Positions 8,579-18,977 are shown, counted from the first letter of the stretch. The stretch is 42,143 nucleotides of DNA from an uncultured Acidobacteriota bacterium (GCA_937859595.1 CALMAH010000009.1:1-42143), one strand, 5' to 3'. A program made the numbers and translations. Notes: generated by a model not told the origin, from the sequence alone.

Positions 8579-8769
8579 TATTTGATGAAACTCCTTGATA
8601 TTGCCTGGGAATACTATGTCATCCCGTATATCTTACTTTGAAACGTTTTGGCCCGAAACTGTTGCCTGACGGAACAAAAATCTCAAAAGCGAACAAAAAG
8701 ATTATGCGAAACGGCTCGGTCATGTCAATGTTCTTTTAACATCAAATCTGCCGAGGCCGAACGCAACTT

Positions 8770-11700
8770 TTAGAACGTGCGTCCTACCGTAAATCTGAAA
8801 CCGTTCCGTTTTCCGGGAAGGAAGATCCCGGGTGCTTCCTGCGTAAAGCCAAACTTCCCGTTCGGGTTGTAGTAATAGATCAGCCGGAATGGAACGTTTA
8901 CCACCGGGACCTGAACACGAAACTCAACGCCGACGCTCGAGCGGAAATCGCCGATCTTGTTAAAGAGGCTGTCGTCAACCCGCAAAAGCGAGTTCTGCTG
9001 TGCCTCACCGCGGAGATAAAGCTGTTGTACTTCAGGCGACAGGGCCGTAGGACAGCCGGCCCGGTTGCCCCGGCAAAATTCCGTGAGAAAGTCCGTTTTT
9101 GTCATTATCCTTCCGCGGTAATAGAGGATGCTTCCAAAACTGCTCTCAAGTACCGGGAAATTGATCAGCGATAGGGCCGTCATACGTCCGCCCCCGAGGA
9201 AACGGTCGTCTTCCAGAAACTCGCTGTCGATCCGCTGGATCCCGCTCTTTCTAAGGTTGAATACGGTTCCTATGTCGGCAAAGACCGCCATTGTCGCCGG
9301 GCCAAAAAGCGGTATCCTATACTCAAAATTGCCCAAAAGCTGAGTGTCGCCGCCGATAAATCGGAAGTTGCGCGAGAAAAGCGCCGGGTTGTCGCCGTCA
9401 GGGCCCGTCAACAGGCCAAGCTGGATTATCTCGTCAACGGTTCGGGCAGGGATCCCTGTTACCGGCACCGGGTCGCCGAAACTGTTTGCGGTAAGCGAGA
9501 CGTTTCGCGAAGTCACGTAGGTGTCGAACGGGGCGATCGGGCCGATCGCACGGGCGTTGTAACCGCGAATGTCATTCTCGCTGCCAAGGTAATAACGCTC
9601 AAATACGGGAATGCCGCCTATAAAGGACAGCGAATTTGCATTTCTGACCTTGTCCGTCAATGCAAAGGTGCCTATCGTCCCGGCTTGTATCCTAAACGCG
9701 AACACCTCCGGCGACATCGACCTTTTTCGCCGAATCGGGATAAAGCGGGAATAGCTGGCGTTCGGCTGATACGTTCTGACGTCGCCGCCTAACCCGGCCA
9801 GCCCGAACGCGAGCGTAAGCTGAGAACCGCTCAGTGTGTCGATACCGTTTGCCGCGGGCCGGCGCGTGTCATAGACGAACGTTCCGATCAGTCGGCTGGT
9901 GATAATGCCCGGTTGGCGATATATTACCGGGATCCGTTCCGCAGGGTCCGCACTTTCGTTGATCGGCGGATCCGAGATAGACGTGGTCGTCAGCTGATAC
10001 GTCAGGCCGACACGCGAGAATTGGGTAAACTGCCTTTTCTTGAAGAACAGTTCCGAAAGCGGTGCTGTCCCGAAAAGCGTTACGCCGTAAGTGTTCTGCG
10101 TGAACAGGTTCGCCTCGTCCGTCAGCACTGATGCGAAGGGGTCAAAAAGCTGATTGAGCAGATCGGTGTTTTGGGTCAGAAACGTTCCTTCGCCAAAAAA
10201 CCGATTCCGCGCGGCAAACAGCGATACGCCCACCGATATCGGCCTGTTCCTGAAATAAGGTTCCTGATAGGTTACCTGAAGACTCTGCTGACGGCTGCCA
10301 GCCCCAAGTGCGAAAGAAAGTATCTCGCCGCGGCCCGCCAGGTTGTTCGTCGAATATTCAAGCCCGAAGAACGATCCGCCTAGCCCTCCGACACCGCCGT
10401 TAAAGGAGATCTGCTGGCGTCCGCGTTCCTTGACCTTTACGATCAGATCAACGTCGCCCCGTTCCTCGTCCGTGCGTCTCTCGACGTCCTGGTCCTTGTT
10501 GATCGGGTCAAAATATTGTGTCTGGTCGAGACGAAGCAGCGAGATCTCAAGCGCTCGCTCGTTGTAAATATCACCCTCGTTCATCAGGAATTCGCGGCGG
10601 AGTACGCGGTCTCGGGTAAATGTGTTGCCCTGAAAATCAAGCCGCCGAAGCGAGAACTGCATTCCTTCCTCAATGGTGATGGTTATGTCAACGATTCCCT
10701 CATTCGGATTATCAGGATTGTCGCGAAACTCAGGGTCAAGTTCCGCGTTATAGTTCACAAAGCCCTGGTTTCCATAGACCTTTTTAAGGTCTTCGTAGAT
10801 CGCGTCCTGCAATCGCTTGCCGTCCGCGACATCTCCCGTCTTGAGCCCGATAGCGCCGAGGATCTGTTGCTCGGAAAAGATGGAGTTTCCCTCTACCTTG
10901 AGTTCGCCAACTCGGAAAAGTCTTCCTTCTGTGATCGGTACTATGATGCGCAGCGTATCATCGATCGATGACAACAGCGGGATCGGCAGCGTTATCAACG
11001 GCAGCAGGCTTGTCCGTCGCGTGCCCATTTCTTCGATCTCTGGTTCGCCTATTCGGGCCTGAAAATAGCCCTTGGACAACATATATGAACGCACGTTTCG
11101 CTGCAGGTCCCATTGCAGCTTTTGCATGTCCAATATGTCCGCGCCTTTAACCCGGGCAACGAGGCCCGTTTCCCTGACGAGTGTAAGAGCATTTCGCAGC
11201 TCGCTGTCCTTGAACCGTTCGTTGCCCTCGAACTCGATCTTTACGATACGCGACCGATTGCCCTGGTCAACTTCAAAGGTCAGCGCGATCGACGTAGCCG
11301 AGACCTCCTCTTCCTTTATGTTGACGGAGGCATTCGGATAGCCGCGCGAGGCAAGCATTTCGCGGAGTATCCGCGAGGCCGCACGGGCCTTTACCGGATC
11401 GTAAACGTTCTCTTTCGCAATGCCTGCCCGCCGTTCGCGAAATTCTTTCAGGACTTCAGATTCCTGGACCGCCTTCATACCGGTGAACTGCAGGTCTCGA
11501 ATGATCGGCCATTCGCGAACTTCGAAAATAACGTTCACACCACCCCGGATGCCCGGTGTGGTCAAAACACGCGTCGCCGATTTGTCAAAGAAATTCAGCG
11601 ATAGCAGCTCTCGCAGGTCGCGCTCCAGAGCTACTGGGTCATAAACATCCCCGGGACGGGTCCTTATCCAGTAAATAAGGTCCTCGTCGCGGAGTCTCCG

Positions 11701-11859
11701 GTTTCCCTGGATATCTACATTCTCGACGATCTGCTGGCGGATGGTTTCGGTTTCGGCGGAAGATGTCGCATTCTTTGTTTTGTCTGTTTCAGCAAGTGCC
11801 GGGGAGCACAAAACAGCAAGACTCAGAATTACAAGTCCGAATGCGCGGAGTTTATGCAT
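8770..11859 (-). CDS. bamA: outer-membrane protein assembly factor BamA
   Basis: A 1029-aa BamA/Omp85 that inserts beta-barrel proteins into the outer membrane. Residues 1-23 are a signal peptide. POTRA repeats fill about 30-430, starting at VENVDIQGNRRLRDEDLIYWIRTRPGD and including the FEGNERFKDSEL, VEGNSIFSEQQILG and FQGNTFTRDRVLRREF repeats. The C-terminal surface-antigen barrel ends in RFTVGRTF, with the terminal aromatic needed for recognition. At 1029 aa it is about 200 longer than E. coli BamA; the extra length lies in the barrel loops. The ribosome site is aggga just upstream. It heads the cluster bamA-skp-fabZ-small membrane protein-lpxA. Confidence 0.95.
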   Translation of the reverse strand: MHKLRAFGLVILSLAVLCSPALAETDKTKNATSSAETETIRQQIVENVDIQGNRRLRDEDLIYWIRTRPGDVYDPVALERDLRELLSLNFFDKSATRVLTTPGIRGGVNVIFEVREWPIIRDLQFTGMKAVQESEVLKEFRERRAGIAKENVYDPVKARAASRILREMLASRGYPNASVNIKEEEVSATSIALTFEVDQGNRSRIVKIEFEGNERFKDSELRNALTLVRETGLVARVKGADILDMQKLQWDLQRNVRSYMLSKGYFQARIGEPEIEEMGTRRTSLLPLITLPIPLLSSIDDTLRIIVPITEGRLFRVGELKVEGNSIFSEQQILGAIGLKTGDVADGKRLQDAIYEDLKKVYGNQGFVNYNAELDPEFRDNPDNPNEGIVDITITIEEGMQFSLRRLDFQGNTFTRDRVLRREFLMNEGDIYNERALEISLLRLDQTQYFDPINKDQDVERRTDEERGDVDLIVKVKERGRQQISFNGGVGGLGGSFFGLEYSTNNLAGRGEILSFALGAGSRQQSLQVTYQEPYFRNRPISVGVSLFAARNRFFGEGTFLTQNTDLLNQLFDPFASVLTDEANLFTQNTYGVTLFGTAPLSELFFKKRQFTQFSRVGLTYQLTTTSISDPPINESADPAERIPVIYRQPGIITSRLIGTFVYDTRRPAANGIDTLSGSQLTLAFGLAGLGGDVRTYQPNASYSRFIPIRRKRSMSPEVFAFRIQAGTIGTFALTDKVRNANSLSFIGGIPVFERYYLGSENDIRGYNARAIGPIAPFDTYVTSRNVSLTANSFGDPVPVTGIPARTVDEIIQLGLLTGPDGDNPALFSRNFRFIGGDTQLLGNFEYRIPLFGPATMAVFADIGTVFNLRKSGIQRIDSEFLEDDRFLGGGRMTALSLINFPVLESSFGSILYYRGRIMTKTDFLTEFCRGNRAGCPTALSPEVQQLYLRGEAQQNSLLRVDDSLFNKIGDFRSSVGVEFRVQVPVVNVPFRLIYYYNPNGKFGFTQEAPGIFLPGKRNGFRFTVGRTF

Positions 11860-12067
11860 AAATAAGGATCCCTGAAAATAGCGTTTCGCGGGGTCAAACT
11901 GCGCCCCTCAAATGCCGATCCCCCCGAAAATATCAACGAACTATAACTAGCACTAAGGGGAAGCATCTCATTGTCGAAAAATACGAGTGGTTTGATTCTG
12001 GCGCCTTGGCTCAGGTTGCCTTTCCAAACATATCCGACAAAACCCAAGATTATACGTTCAATATCCT

Positions 12068-12100
12068 AAAAAATAAAGGCGGCAGCAGGATGCCGTCGCC
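12068..12100 (-). terminator. rho-independent terminator of clpC
   Basis: Read on the minus strand, a 9-position stem (ggcgacggc / gctgccgcc, one mismatch and one G-U) with a 5-nt loop is followed by a T-rich tract. It lies 28 nt after the clpC stop and isolates clpC from bamA. Confidence 0.75.
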
Positions 12101-12127
12101 TCTTTCAAATACATTCTTGCCGCCGAG

Positions 12128-14521
12128 CTAGCCGTGCTGGTGCAGTTCGCGCGGCCTTTCCAGCTCGATGATCTCCCTAATAGCGATCTTATCGCCCTCA
12201 AGATAGATCTCCAGATCGCTCATCTCGCTGACCTCGCCGCGTATCAGGGCTTCGGAAACGCCGTCTTCGATGTGCTTTTGGATCGCACGTTTCAACGGCC
12301 GGGCACCATAGCTTCTGTCGGTACACGTTTCTTCGATCAGCCACGACCGTGCGGCCGGCGTCAGCTTTAGCGAAATATCGCGCCCTGTCAGCATCTTATT
12401 CAGCCGGGCCATTTGGAGGTCAACGATCTTTTCTAGGTCGCCGACCGTAAGCTCGTCAAAGATGATTATCTCATCCAGGCGGTTTATGAACTCGGGGGCA
12501 AGGGTCTGGCGTACCTGGCCCATCACCTGCTCTTCCAGCTTGTCTCTCGAGGCATCGCCGCCGGACTGAAATCCAAGATTGCCTTTCTTCTGGATAGATC
12601 GGGCACCGATGTTCGATGTCATTATAAAGATCGCGTTCTTGCAATCGACCGCGTTTCCCTGAGCGTCCGTCAGAACCCCGTCCTCGAATACCTGCAGCAA
12701 TATGTTGAACACATCCGGGTGTGCCTTTTCGATCTCGTCGAACAGCACAACAGAATAGGGCGACCGACGCAATTTTTCTGTAAGCTGGCCGCCTTCGTCG
12801 TGGCCCACATATCCCGGCGGCGACCCGATAAATTTCGAGACGGCGTGTTTCTCCATGAACTCGCTCATATCGAACCGGAGCAACGCTTGTTCAGATGCAA
12901 AAAGGTACTCGGCGAGCGTTCTGGCGACCTCCGTCTTACCGACCCCCGTCGGGCCCAAAAAGAGGAATGAGCCGACCGGCCGCAAAGGATTTTTCAAACC
13001 CGCACGGGAGCGGCGTATCGCTCTTGCGAGTGCGGAAATGGCCGAACGCTGAGAAACGACCCGCTTGTGCAGTTCGTTCTCTATCTCCATCAGCTTTTTG
13101 GATTCCTCAAGCTTGATAGATTCGACTGGGACGCCGGTCCAGCGGGCAACCACCTCATCTACATCGTCCTTGGTCACCTCCACGGTCGCAAGCGATTCTT
13201 CGATCGTCTGCAGTTCATAAGAGATCAGCTGGTCCTCGTTTGCCGAAGCACGCTTCCAATTCTCGACCGCTTCGCGCCACGACGGTTCCGATGGATGTTC
13301 ATGCTGAAATCGCAGTTTCGCGCGCGAACCGGCCTCGTCCAAGATGTCTATCGCCTTATCGGGCAGAAAACGGTCGGGAATATAACGGCTGGATTGATAT
13401 ACCGCCGCTTCTATCGCTGATCGCCGATATCGGATGCGGTGAAACGCCTCATATCGCTCCACGACCCCCTTGATTATCTCTATTGCCTCTTCCTCCGAGG
13501 GCGGGTCCACCTTAACGGCCTGGAACCGACGCTCCAGCGCGCGGTCCTTTTCGATGGTCTTCCGAAATTCCGCCGGTGTCGTGGCACCGATGCACTGCAC
13601 CTCGCTCCGCGAAAGGGCCGGTTTCAATATGTTGGCGGCGTCCAGCGAACCTTCTGCAGAACCGGCTCCGACCAGCGTATGGACCTCATCGATGAAGACG
13701 ATATTCTCAGGCGTTTCCTTTAGCTCCGCCATCACTTTCTTCAGGCGTTCTTCGAACTGGCCTCTATATTTGGTCCCCGCGACCACCGATGAAAGGTCAA
13801 GCGAAAGGATCCGCTTTCCTTCGAGAAATGACGGCACACGCCTGTCCACTATCCGCTGGGCCAGGCCTTCGACGATCGCCGTCTTGCCGACCCCTGCTTC
13901 GCCTATCAGCACCGGATTGTTCTTTGTCCGCCGGCATAATATCTCTATCAGCCTCTCTGTTTCACGATCGCGGCCCACCAGCGGGTCAAGATGTCCGGCC
14001 GCCGCATCCGCCGTTATATCGCGGGTAAACTCGAGCAGGTTCGGCGTTTTGGACTCGTCGATCGGGGTTTGCAGCGTCTTTGAATAGCCGGTCTGCCGTA
14101 CGATCTCGTCGCGAACGTCCTCGAGCCGGAGCCCGAATAAGAATAGTACCTCAGCCGCCACCGAGCGCTCCTCTTTGAGGATACCGGCCAGCAGGTGTTC
14201 GGGGCGAATGTCCTTTCCGTTCAGGTGGCGGCTCTCTTCGCTCGCCCAGAAAAGTATCTTCTTGGTTTCCGCCGAGAGTTGCAGTTCAGCAGATTGGGCG
14301 ATCCTGTCGCGTACAACTATCCTTTCCTCTATCTCGCGTCGAACGGCGTCGACGGAGGCTGTTCTTTCGTAAGGAAAAAAACGGGCGGCGATGGTCCGGT
14401 CCTCGCGCATTAACCCCAGGAGAAGATGTTCCGGGGCGATCACTTGTGAACCGTACTGGAGTGCTTCATACCGGGCAAAGAAGATGACCCTTCGGGAGCG
14501 TTCTGTGTAGCGTTCGAACAT
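12128..14521 (-). CDS. clpC: ATP-dependent Clp protease ATP-binding subunit ClpC
   Basis: A 797-aa HSP100 unfoldase of the ClpC type that feeds proteins to ClpP. The N-terminal double Clp-N repeat spans about 1-145 ([41 protein letters not shown]). The first AAA+ module has Walker A GEAGVGKT (207-214) and Walker B VFIDE (275-279). A middle segment is at about 400-450. The second module has GPTGVGKT (523-530) and VVLFDE (591-596), and a ClpB D2-small domain ends it. The middle region is short, as in ClpC rather than ClpB. clpP and mcsA/mcsB are not nearby. The start follows the segment with inverted repeats at 14587-14629. Confidence 0.95.
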   Translation of the reverse strand: MFERYTERSRRVIFFARYEALQYGSQVIAPEHLLLGLMREDRTIAARFFPYERTASVDAVRREIEERIVVRDRIAQSAELQLSAETKKILFWASEESRHLNGKDIRPEHLLAGILKEERSVAAEVLFLFGLRLEDVRDEIVRQTGYSKTLQTPIDESKTPNLLEFTRDITADAAAGHLDPLVGRDRETERLIEILCRRTKNNPVLIGEAGVGKTAIVEGLAQRIVDRRVPSFLEGKRILSLDLSSVVAGTKYRGQFEERLKKVMAELKETPENIVFIDEVHTLVGAGSAEGSLDAANILKPALSRSEVQCIGATTPAEFRKTIEKDRALERRFQAVKVDPPSEEEAIEIIKGVVERYEAFHRIRYRRSAIEAAVYQSSRYIPDRFLPDKAIDILDEAGSRAKLRFQHEHPSEPSWREAVENWKRASANEDQLISYELQTIEESLATVEVTKDDVDEVVARWTGVPVESIKLEESKKLMEIENELHKRVVSQRSAISALARAIRRSRAGLKNPLRPVGSFLFLGPTGVGKTEVARTLAEYLFASEQALLRFDMSEFMEKHAVSKFIGSPPGYVGHDEGGQLTEKLRRSPYSVVLFDEIEKAHPDVFNILLQVFEDGVLTDAQGNAVDCKNAIFIMTSNIGARSIQKKGNLGFQSGGDASRDKLEEQVMGQVRQTLAPEFINRLDEIIIFDELTVGDLEKIVDLQMARLNKMLTGRDISLKLTPAARSWLIEETCTDRSYGARPLKRAIQKHIEDGVSEALIRGEVSEMSDLEIYLEGDKIAIREIIELERPRELHQHG

Positions 14522-14672
14522 AAATTACAGTCTCGCCGGCAGAAGGAAATAACCTCCTTAAGGCGGGTTTCCGCCCCGGTAAAGGATGAACAAGAGCAAT
14601 GTTCAGAGTGTTTACGAGCTACGCACTCTATAGTCGCAAACGGGCCATAACTCCAGAATTTTCTGTAACGCC
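14522..14672 (-). promoter_or_regulatory. clpC upstream region with paired inverted repeats
   Basis: This gap separates clpC from the DUF1232 gene. It holds tgaaca/tgttca (14587-14592 and 14600-14605) directly followed by agagtg/cactct (14605-14610 and 14624-14629). A small ggcgg/ccgcc hairpin and aaggagg lie closer to the start but about 30 nt too far for use as ribosome site. The repeats could be operators for a heat-shock repressor, but they match neither CIRCE nor a CtsR heptad pair that I can recognise. Confidence 0.3.
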
Positions 14673-15212
14673 TCAGTTCGACATCGGGGGCGCGGTCTGA
14701 ACACGCGTTCCATTCGTCATTACCGGCTCTTCGACCTCTACAAGCAAGGGCTCCTTTTTCTGCCCGATATTGCCCAGCACCTTTCCCGCGGAAGACATCT
14801 CGACCTTGGACGAGATCACCCTCGAAACACGTTTCGGCAGCAAGATCGGAGCTATCCTCGCTATCGAATCTGCCAGCGCCACAACATCACCGCCCCCTCG
14901 CCAGTGCTCGCGTACCACGTTCTCATCCGTTCGGTTCACCAGCCTGAGGAGCGTCAGTGCGACCATGTAAATGTCGTCAACCTGTCCGATAAAGGGGAAT
15001 ATGTCCGGGATTAGGTCGATCGGCGAGATCACATAAACGATGGCACCCAGAAAAAGCGCCTTTTCTGCCGAAGGTACCCGGGCATCCTTTAACAGACGCC
15101 CCAAAAGGACGACCATGTTGGGAAGAAACATCAAGAAATTAGACATTCGTCCTCTTGACTCACGCTTTTTGCTGCGGCTCAACTTGGCGCCGGAGGTTTG
15201 TATCCCGCTCAT
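14673..15212 (-). CDS. DUF1232 (YkvA-like) membrane-associated protein
   Basis: A 179-aa protein with the DUF1232/YkvA signature at about residues 58-80 (VYVISPIDLIPDIFPFIGQVDD), a short hydrophobic hairpin. The start at 15212 is chosen over an in-frame ATG at 15269 because aggagagg is correctly spaced before it. The N-terminus is very basic (KLSRSKKRESRGR). The tail after the domain (about 100-179) is longer than in minimal YkvA proteins and has no visible motif. Function in the family is unknown. It is upstream of clpC on the same strand but separated by 151 nt. Confidence 0.82.
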   Translation of the reverse strand: MSGIQTSGAKLSRSKKRESRGRMSNFLMFLPNMVVLLGRLLKDARVPSAEKALFLGAIVYVISPIDLIPDIFPFIGQVDDIYMVALTLLRLVNRTDENVVREHWRGGGDVVALADSIARIAPILLPKRVSRVISSKVEMSSAGKVLGNIGQKKEPLLVEVEEPVMTNGTRVQTAPPMSN

Positions 15213-15311
15213 TTTTGGGCTCCTCTCCTGATTTCTTCCTAGTCTAGGAATATCAGTTGGTTTGTGCAAGTTTCAGCATTGCAAGTTGTATGGTAAATTC
15301 GGAAACCGAAT

Positions 15312-16316
15312 ATGATCCTCCAACAGATCAGAGAGCGTGCCGCCGCGGACCCACAGCGGATCGTCCTGCCGGAAGGTGAAGACATCCGGACACTTCGCGC
15401 CGCAGAGATCTGCCGCCGCGACCGTATCGCAGTTGTCACCGTCGTCGGTGACGAAGAGCGGATCCGAGCAGCAGCTGCGGACGATGGCGTAAACCTGAAC
15501 GGCGTCGAGATAAAAGACCACCGCCGTTCACAGCACGTCAAGAGGCTAGCCGAACATTTTCACCAACTGAGGCGTGCCAAGGGCGTTACGCTGGAAGAAG
15601 CAGAAACAACGCTGAAAGACCCTCTCTATTTTGGGAACATGTTGGTGAGAGAAGGGCATTTTGACGGCTCCGTCGCAGGTGCAACGAATACAACGGCACA
15701 CACGGTCGCTGCAGCGATCCGCTGCCTGGGCGTGCGTAAGGGCTTCCGTCTGGTCTCATCTTTCTTTTTAATGACGGTGCCCAATTCTAAGCTTGGCTCG
15801 CGCGGGGCAATGATCTTCGCGGACTGCGGCGTGGTTGTCGACCCTGATGCCGGGGAACTGGCGGAGATCGCGTTGGCTTCGGCCGATTCGTGCCGGGCAT
15901 TGCTGGGTGTAGAGCCGCGGGTCGCTATGCTTTCCTTCTCGACTAAGGGCAGTGCCAAACACAAATTGCTTGACAAGGTCATCGAAGCAGCGAAGACCGT
16001 TAGAGCTCGTTCCCCGGAACTCATCATTGACGGCGAACTGCAGGCGGATGCCGCGCTCGTTCCCGATGTGGCGTCCTCAAAGGCCCCCGGCTCGCCTGTT
16101 GGCGGAAAGGCGAACGTCCTTATTTTTCCCGACCTCAATTCCGGAAATATCGCCTATAAGCTGACCGAGCGATTAGCCGGCGGAACGGCGATCGGGCCGA
16201 TCCTGCAGGGTCTCGACCGCCCGTGCAATGATCTTTCTCGCGGCTGTAAAGCCGAGGACATCGTCGATGCGGTGGCGATCACGGCAGTACAGTCTCAGGC
16301 GATGAAACGGTCCTGA
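15312..16316 (+). CDS. pta: phosphate acetyltransferase
   Basis: A 334-aa single-domain phosphotransacetylase that interconverts acetyl-CoA and acetyl phosphate. It begins with [18 protein letters not shown] and carries the signatures [60 protein letters not shown] [15 protein letters not shown] and [15 protein letters not shown]. Length matches the short (non-DRTGG) Pta class. The start lacks a strong ribosome site. Acetate kinase is not in the window. The gene is divergent from the DUF1232 gene and converges on a cyclase-family gene, with a T-rich stretch after the stop (around 16365-16376). Confidence 0.95.
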   Translation: MILQQIRERAAADPQRIVLPEGEDIRTLRAAEICRRDRIAVVTVVGDEERIRAAAADDGVNLNGVEIKDHRRSQHVKRLAEHFHQLRRAKGVTLEEAETTLKDPLYFGNMLVREGHFDGSVAGATNTTAHTVAAAIRCLGVRKGFRLVSSFFLMTVPNSKLGSRGAMIFADCGVVVDPDAGELAEIALASADSCRALLGVEPRVAMLSFSTKGSAKHKLLDKVIEAAKTVRARSPELIIDGELQADAALVPDVASSKAPGSPVGGKANVLIFPDLNSGNIAYKLTERLAGGTAIGPILQGLDRPCNDLSRGCKAEDIVDAVAITAVQSQAMKRS

Positions 16317-16366
16317 TCTGCCGCTTTGCCCTTGATGCCGCCGGATTCGCCTGGCGTAGCCGCTTT

Positions 16367-17173
16367 TTATTTTTTCCGGTCCACGGAAACCCCTGCCACG
16401 ATGCGCAGCGGAGCACCGCTTCCACCACGGATCTTCATCGGCAGAGCAAAGATATAGGCCCCGGTCTCCGGCACTGCTTCCAGCGCGGCAACGTTCTCGA
16501 AGGCCGGTATATTATTTTCCATCAACGCTACATGAGCTCCGAAATCGAGCGACTTTCCAAAATCGATGCTTGCTGTATCGATGCCAACTGCGGCGATCTC
16601 GCGGTTCGCGGCCAGCCATTTTGCTGCGTCAGGATGCAGCCCCGGAAAACTCAGCTCCTTGACGGCATCATCACCACGCCTGTCCGTTCCCAGATAGGCC
16701 TTTGCGTCGGGCCATTTCGCACCAAAGCCGGTCTCAAAGAGTAAGATGGCACCACCCGGTATCCTTCCGTTACGTGCCTCCCATTCCTCAATATCAGACG
16801 TGGTTATCTGATAATCGCGGTCGGCCGCTGCCTTTTCCGTTACGCTTATCTTCACTCCTTGCGCGATCAGGCGTTCCAGGCCGATCTGGTCAACCGTGTC
16901 CTTTCCTTCGGCAAAGTGGATCGGAGCATCAATGTGTGTGCCTCCGTGTTCCGCCCCCGAAAAGTTGTAAGCCGAATAGAAGAATCCTCTCTCCGTGTGG
17001 CCCTCGGCAACCGTTGTCCGCTTAAATCTTTCCGCGGTCACCCAGTAGAGTGTTTCCTCGGAAAAATCATGCGAAAGGTCGATCCACTTAAGATCCGATA
17101 GGCCGGGGCCAGTTTGCGCACACGATGCTGTGAACAGAACGGCCGCTGCAATTATGATGAGACTTCGGTACAT
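16367..17173 (-). CDS. secreted cyclase-family (kynurenine formamidase-like) hydrolase
   Basis: A 268-aa member of the cyclase family (PF04199 type), metal-dependent amide or lactone hydrolases such as kynurenine formamidase. The metal motif HGGTHIDAPIHF is at 76-87 (His76, His80, Asp82, His86). The N-terminus is a signal peptide with Cys18 in a weak lipobox (FTASC), so it may be a lipoprotein or a soluble periplasmic enzyme. DLSHDFSEETLYW near the start and GIDTASIDFGKS further on are family-like. It is third in the acyltransferase/cyanophycinase operon. Substrate is unknown; a secreted form argues against a role in tryptophan breakdown. Confidence 0.88.
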   Translation of the reverse strand: MYRSLIIIAAAVLFTASCAQTGPGLSDLKWIDLSHDFSEETLYWVTAERFKRTTVAEGHTERGFFYSAYNFSGAEHGGTHIDAPIHFAEGKDTVDQIGLERLIAQGVKISVTEKAAADRDYQITTSDIEEWEARNGRIPGGAILLFETGFGAKWPDAKAYLGTDRRGDDAVKELSFPGLHPDAAKWLAANREIAAVGIDTASIDFGKSLDFGAHVALMENNIPAFENVAALEAVPETGAYIFALPMKIRGGSGAPLRIVAGVSVDRKK

Positions 17174-17221
17174 AGGTCCTCCAATATCTTGTCTGAGCCA
17201 GATCCGACTAATGCCTGTGCG

Positions 17222-18046
17222 TCAACGCGAAAGCCGCCGCCGCCGCTTCAGGTCATAATGTTCGTTCGCCGAGAGAAATGCCACCACCATCTCGCCATTT
17301 TTCCTGGGGTTGACCATCATTACTTGCGTCTTGCCGACCACCTGCATCCGGGTGTTGTTCTCTATCAGAACCGCTGTGTCTTCGTCTATCCCGATACCGA
17401 GCATTTTCGGATTCTCGATGACGAGTCCGAACAGCCTGTTGTGCCGCTGACGGACGAGAAAATGCTGGTCAAAGATCACGTTCGGGACCAAGCCGAGGCC
17501 CCTTCGCACACCCACTTTCTTTCCGTCAAGCAGCTTCAGGTCAGCGTCGCCGGTCATCATCGGGTCTGACATGACGGCCGCACCGGCACTGGTCCCGCCG
17601 AACGGAATTCCGGCGGCGTAGCTTTTCCTTAGAAGATCGAGAAGCTCCTTATCCGCCAGCACATCCATTATCCTGTTCTGGTCGCCTCCGGAAAAGAACA
17701 CCCCCGTTGCCGAACCCATCTGGCTAACAAAACGCGCCCGCCCTGCGTCGTCCAGGGGCGCCGGCGGGGCATGTTCGGCTTGGCCGGCCCCCGCCGAGGT
17801 AAGCTCCCTTTTCAGCGAAAGAAAACTCTCGTCCGGTACGCTGCTCGCCCAGGTTATCACCAGGACCCTGCCTCTCTCGCCACCGCTCCAGGCAGCAAAA
17901 CGCTTCATTGCCTCCGGCGGCCTCTCCCCTCCGCCTATAACGAGGAGCCGCTGCTGGCCGAACATCGGAATGCTCAACAACAGCAGAGTTAAGATACCGG
18001 GCAGCATACGGCTCGGCCCCATTAATATCTGGACGTAATTTTTCAT
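17222..18046 (-). CDS. secreted cyanophycinase-like peptidase (family S51)
   Basis: A 274-aa peptidase S51 family protein. The nucleophile elbow GGTSAGAAVM places the catalytic Ser at 153. FSGGDQ (118-123) and DQHFLVRQRHNRL (from 193) are the other active-site segments of cyanophycinase. A signal peptide (about 14-30, PGILTLLLLSIPMFG) indicates export, so it would act on peptides outside the cytoplasm, possibly aspartyl dipeptides or isoaspartyl bonds rather than stored cyanophycin. No cyanophycin synthetase is in the window. It starts 1 nt after the acyltransferase stop (TGA-T-ATG), so translation is probably coupled. The C-terminus is strongly basic (KRRRRLSR). Confidence 0.88.
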   Translation of the reverse strand: MKNYVQILMGPSRMLPGILTLLLLSIPMFGQQRLLVIGGGERPPEAMKRFAAWSGGERGRVLVITWASSVPDESFLSLKRELTSAGAGQAEHAPPAPLDDAGRARFVSQMGSATGVFFSGGDQNRIMDVLADKELLDLLRKSYAAGIPFGGTSAGAAVMSDPMMTGDADLKLLDGKKVGVRRGLGLVPNVIFDQHFLVRQRHNRLFGLVIENPKMLGIGIDEDTAVLIENNTRMQVVGKTQVMMVNPRKNGEMVVAFLSANEHYDLKRRRRLSR

Positions 18047-18047
18047 A

Positions 18048-18977
18048 TCAGTAGATCGGCGGTTCGCCCGGCGGGCGGGTCTTCCAACGTTTGTGGATCC
18101 ACATCCATTGATCCGGATATCTTCTTATTATCTTTTCGATCTCTGCCGTAAAGGCTGCGGTTGTCGCGACTATGTCTGCTTTGCGGTCGCCCGTTCGGAT
18201 CGGTTCCATCACAGGCCCGTGAACAAACCTGAACCTTTCGGCGTCCCGATCCCAGACACAGAACGCAGGCAGTATCAGAGCGTTCGATCTCAGCGCTATC
18301 GTTGCAGCTCCGCTTGTTGTACAGCTCTCCAACCCGAAAAACGGCACGAAAACACCCTCCTTCGGATGTGCATTGACATCGACTAGTGCGCCAAGGATGC
18401 CGCCATCCTTGAGTATCGAAATAGCGGTTCGCGCCGAATTGGTCTTGTTCAACGGCTGATTGCCAAAGCGGGTTCTCAGCCGATATGTAAAGTCCTCGAT
18501 CTTCGGGTTGTCGAGCGGTCGGGCGAGATAGGACATCGGTTTATAGACTGCGGCGAAGGCCAGAACGAGCAATTCCCAGTTTCCCATGTGACCGGTGGTT
18601 ATAAGGACGCCCCTACCGCCGGGCCCGGTGTTCTCGTAAACTTCCCGGAGTTCATCTCCGAGCCGAAAATCGACCATTTCCTCCAGCGATTCGCGCGAAA
18701 CGGACATATATTTGCTCGCTTCGCCGAGAACCCGGCCGAGATTTTCGAACGTTCCGGTCGCGATCGCCGTCTTTGCTGCGTCTTCCATCTCGGGAAACGC
18801 TATATCGAGATTTTTGAGCGCGACCTTGCGCAGGTGAGGCAAAACGAGGAATCCGAGCCGGCCGATCCGTATCCCAAGTCCGACAGCGGCCCGCCTCGGG
18901 AGCGATCCAAGTGCTCCGAAGATCGCCCTGGCTATCAAATATTCGATCCAGATAACCGCTTTTCCTTTGCGACGCAT
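18048..18977 (-). CDS. LpxL/HtrB-like lysophospholipid acyltransferase
   Basis: A 309-aa inner-membrane acyltransferase of the LpxL/LpxM (lipid A late acyltransferase) family. The catalytic HX4E motif is intact: H130-MGNW-E135 in TTGHMGNWELL. ALVDVNAHPKEGVFVPFFG and the C-terminal YPDQWMWIHKRWKTRP are family landmarks. One hydrophobic N-terminal helix (about 10-45) anchors it. It is the first gene of a three-gene minus-strand operon and would add a secondary acyl chain to lipid A made with LpxA elsewhere in this window. Whether it uses lipid A, phospholipid or another acceptor cannot be told. Confidence 0.92.
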   Translation of the reverse strand: MRRKGKAVIWIEYLIARAIFGALGSLPRRAAVGLGIRIGRLGFLVLPHLRKVALKNLDIAFPEMEDAAKTAIATGTFENLGRVLGEASKYMSVSRESLEEMVDFRLGDELREVYENTGPGGRGVLITTGHMGNWELLVLAFAAVYKPMSYLARPLDNPKIEDFTYRLRTRFGNQPLNKTNSARTAISILKDGGILGALVDVNAHPKEGVFVPFFGLESCTTSGAATIALRSNALILPAFCVWDRDAERFRFVHGPVMEPIRTGDRKADIVATTAAFTAEIEKIIRRYPDQWMWIHKRWKTRPPGEPPIY

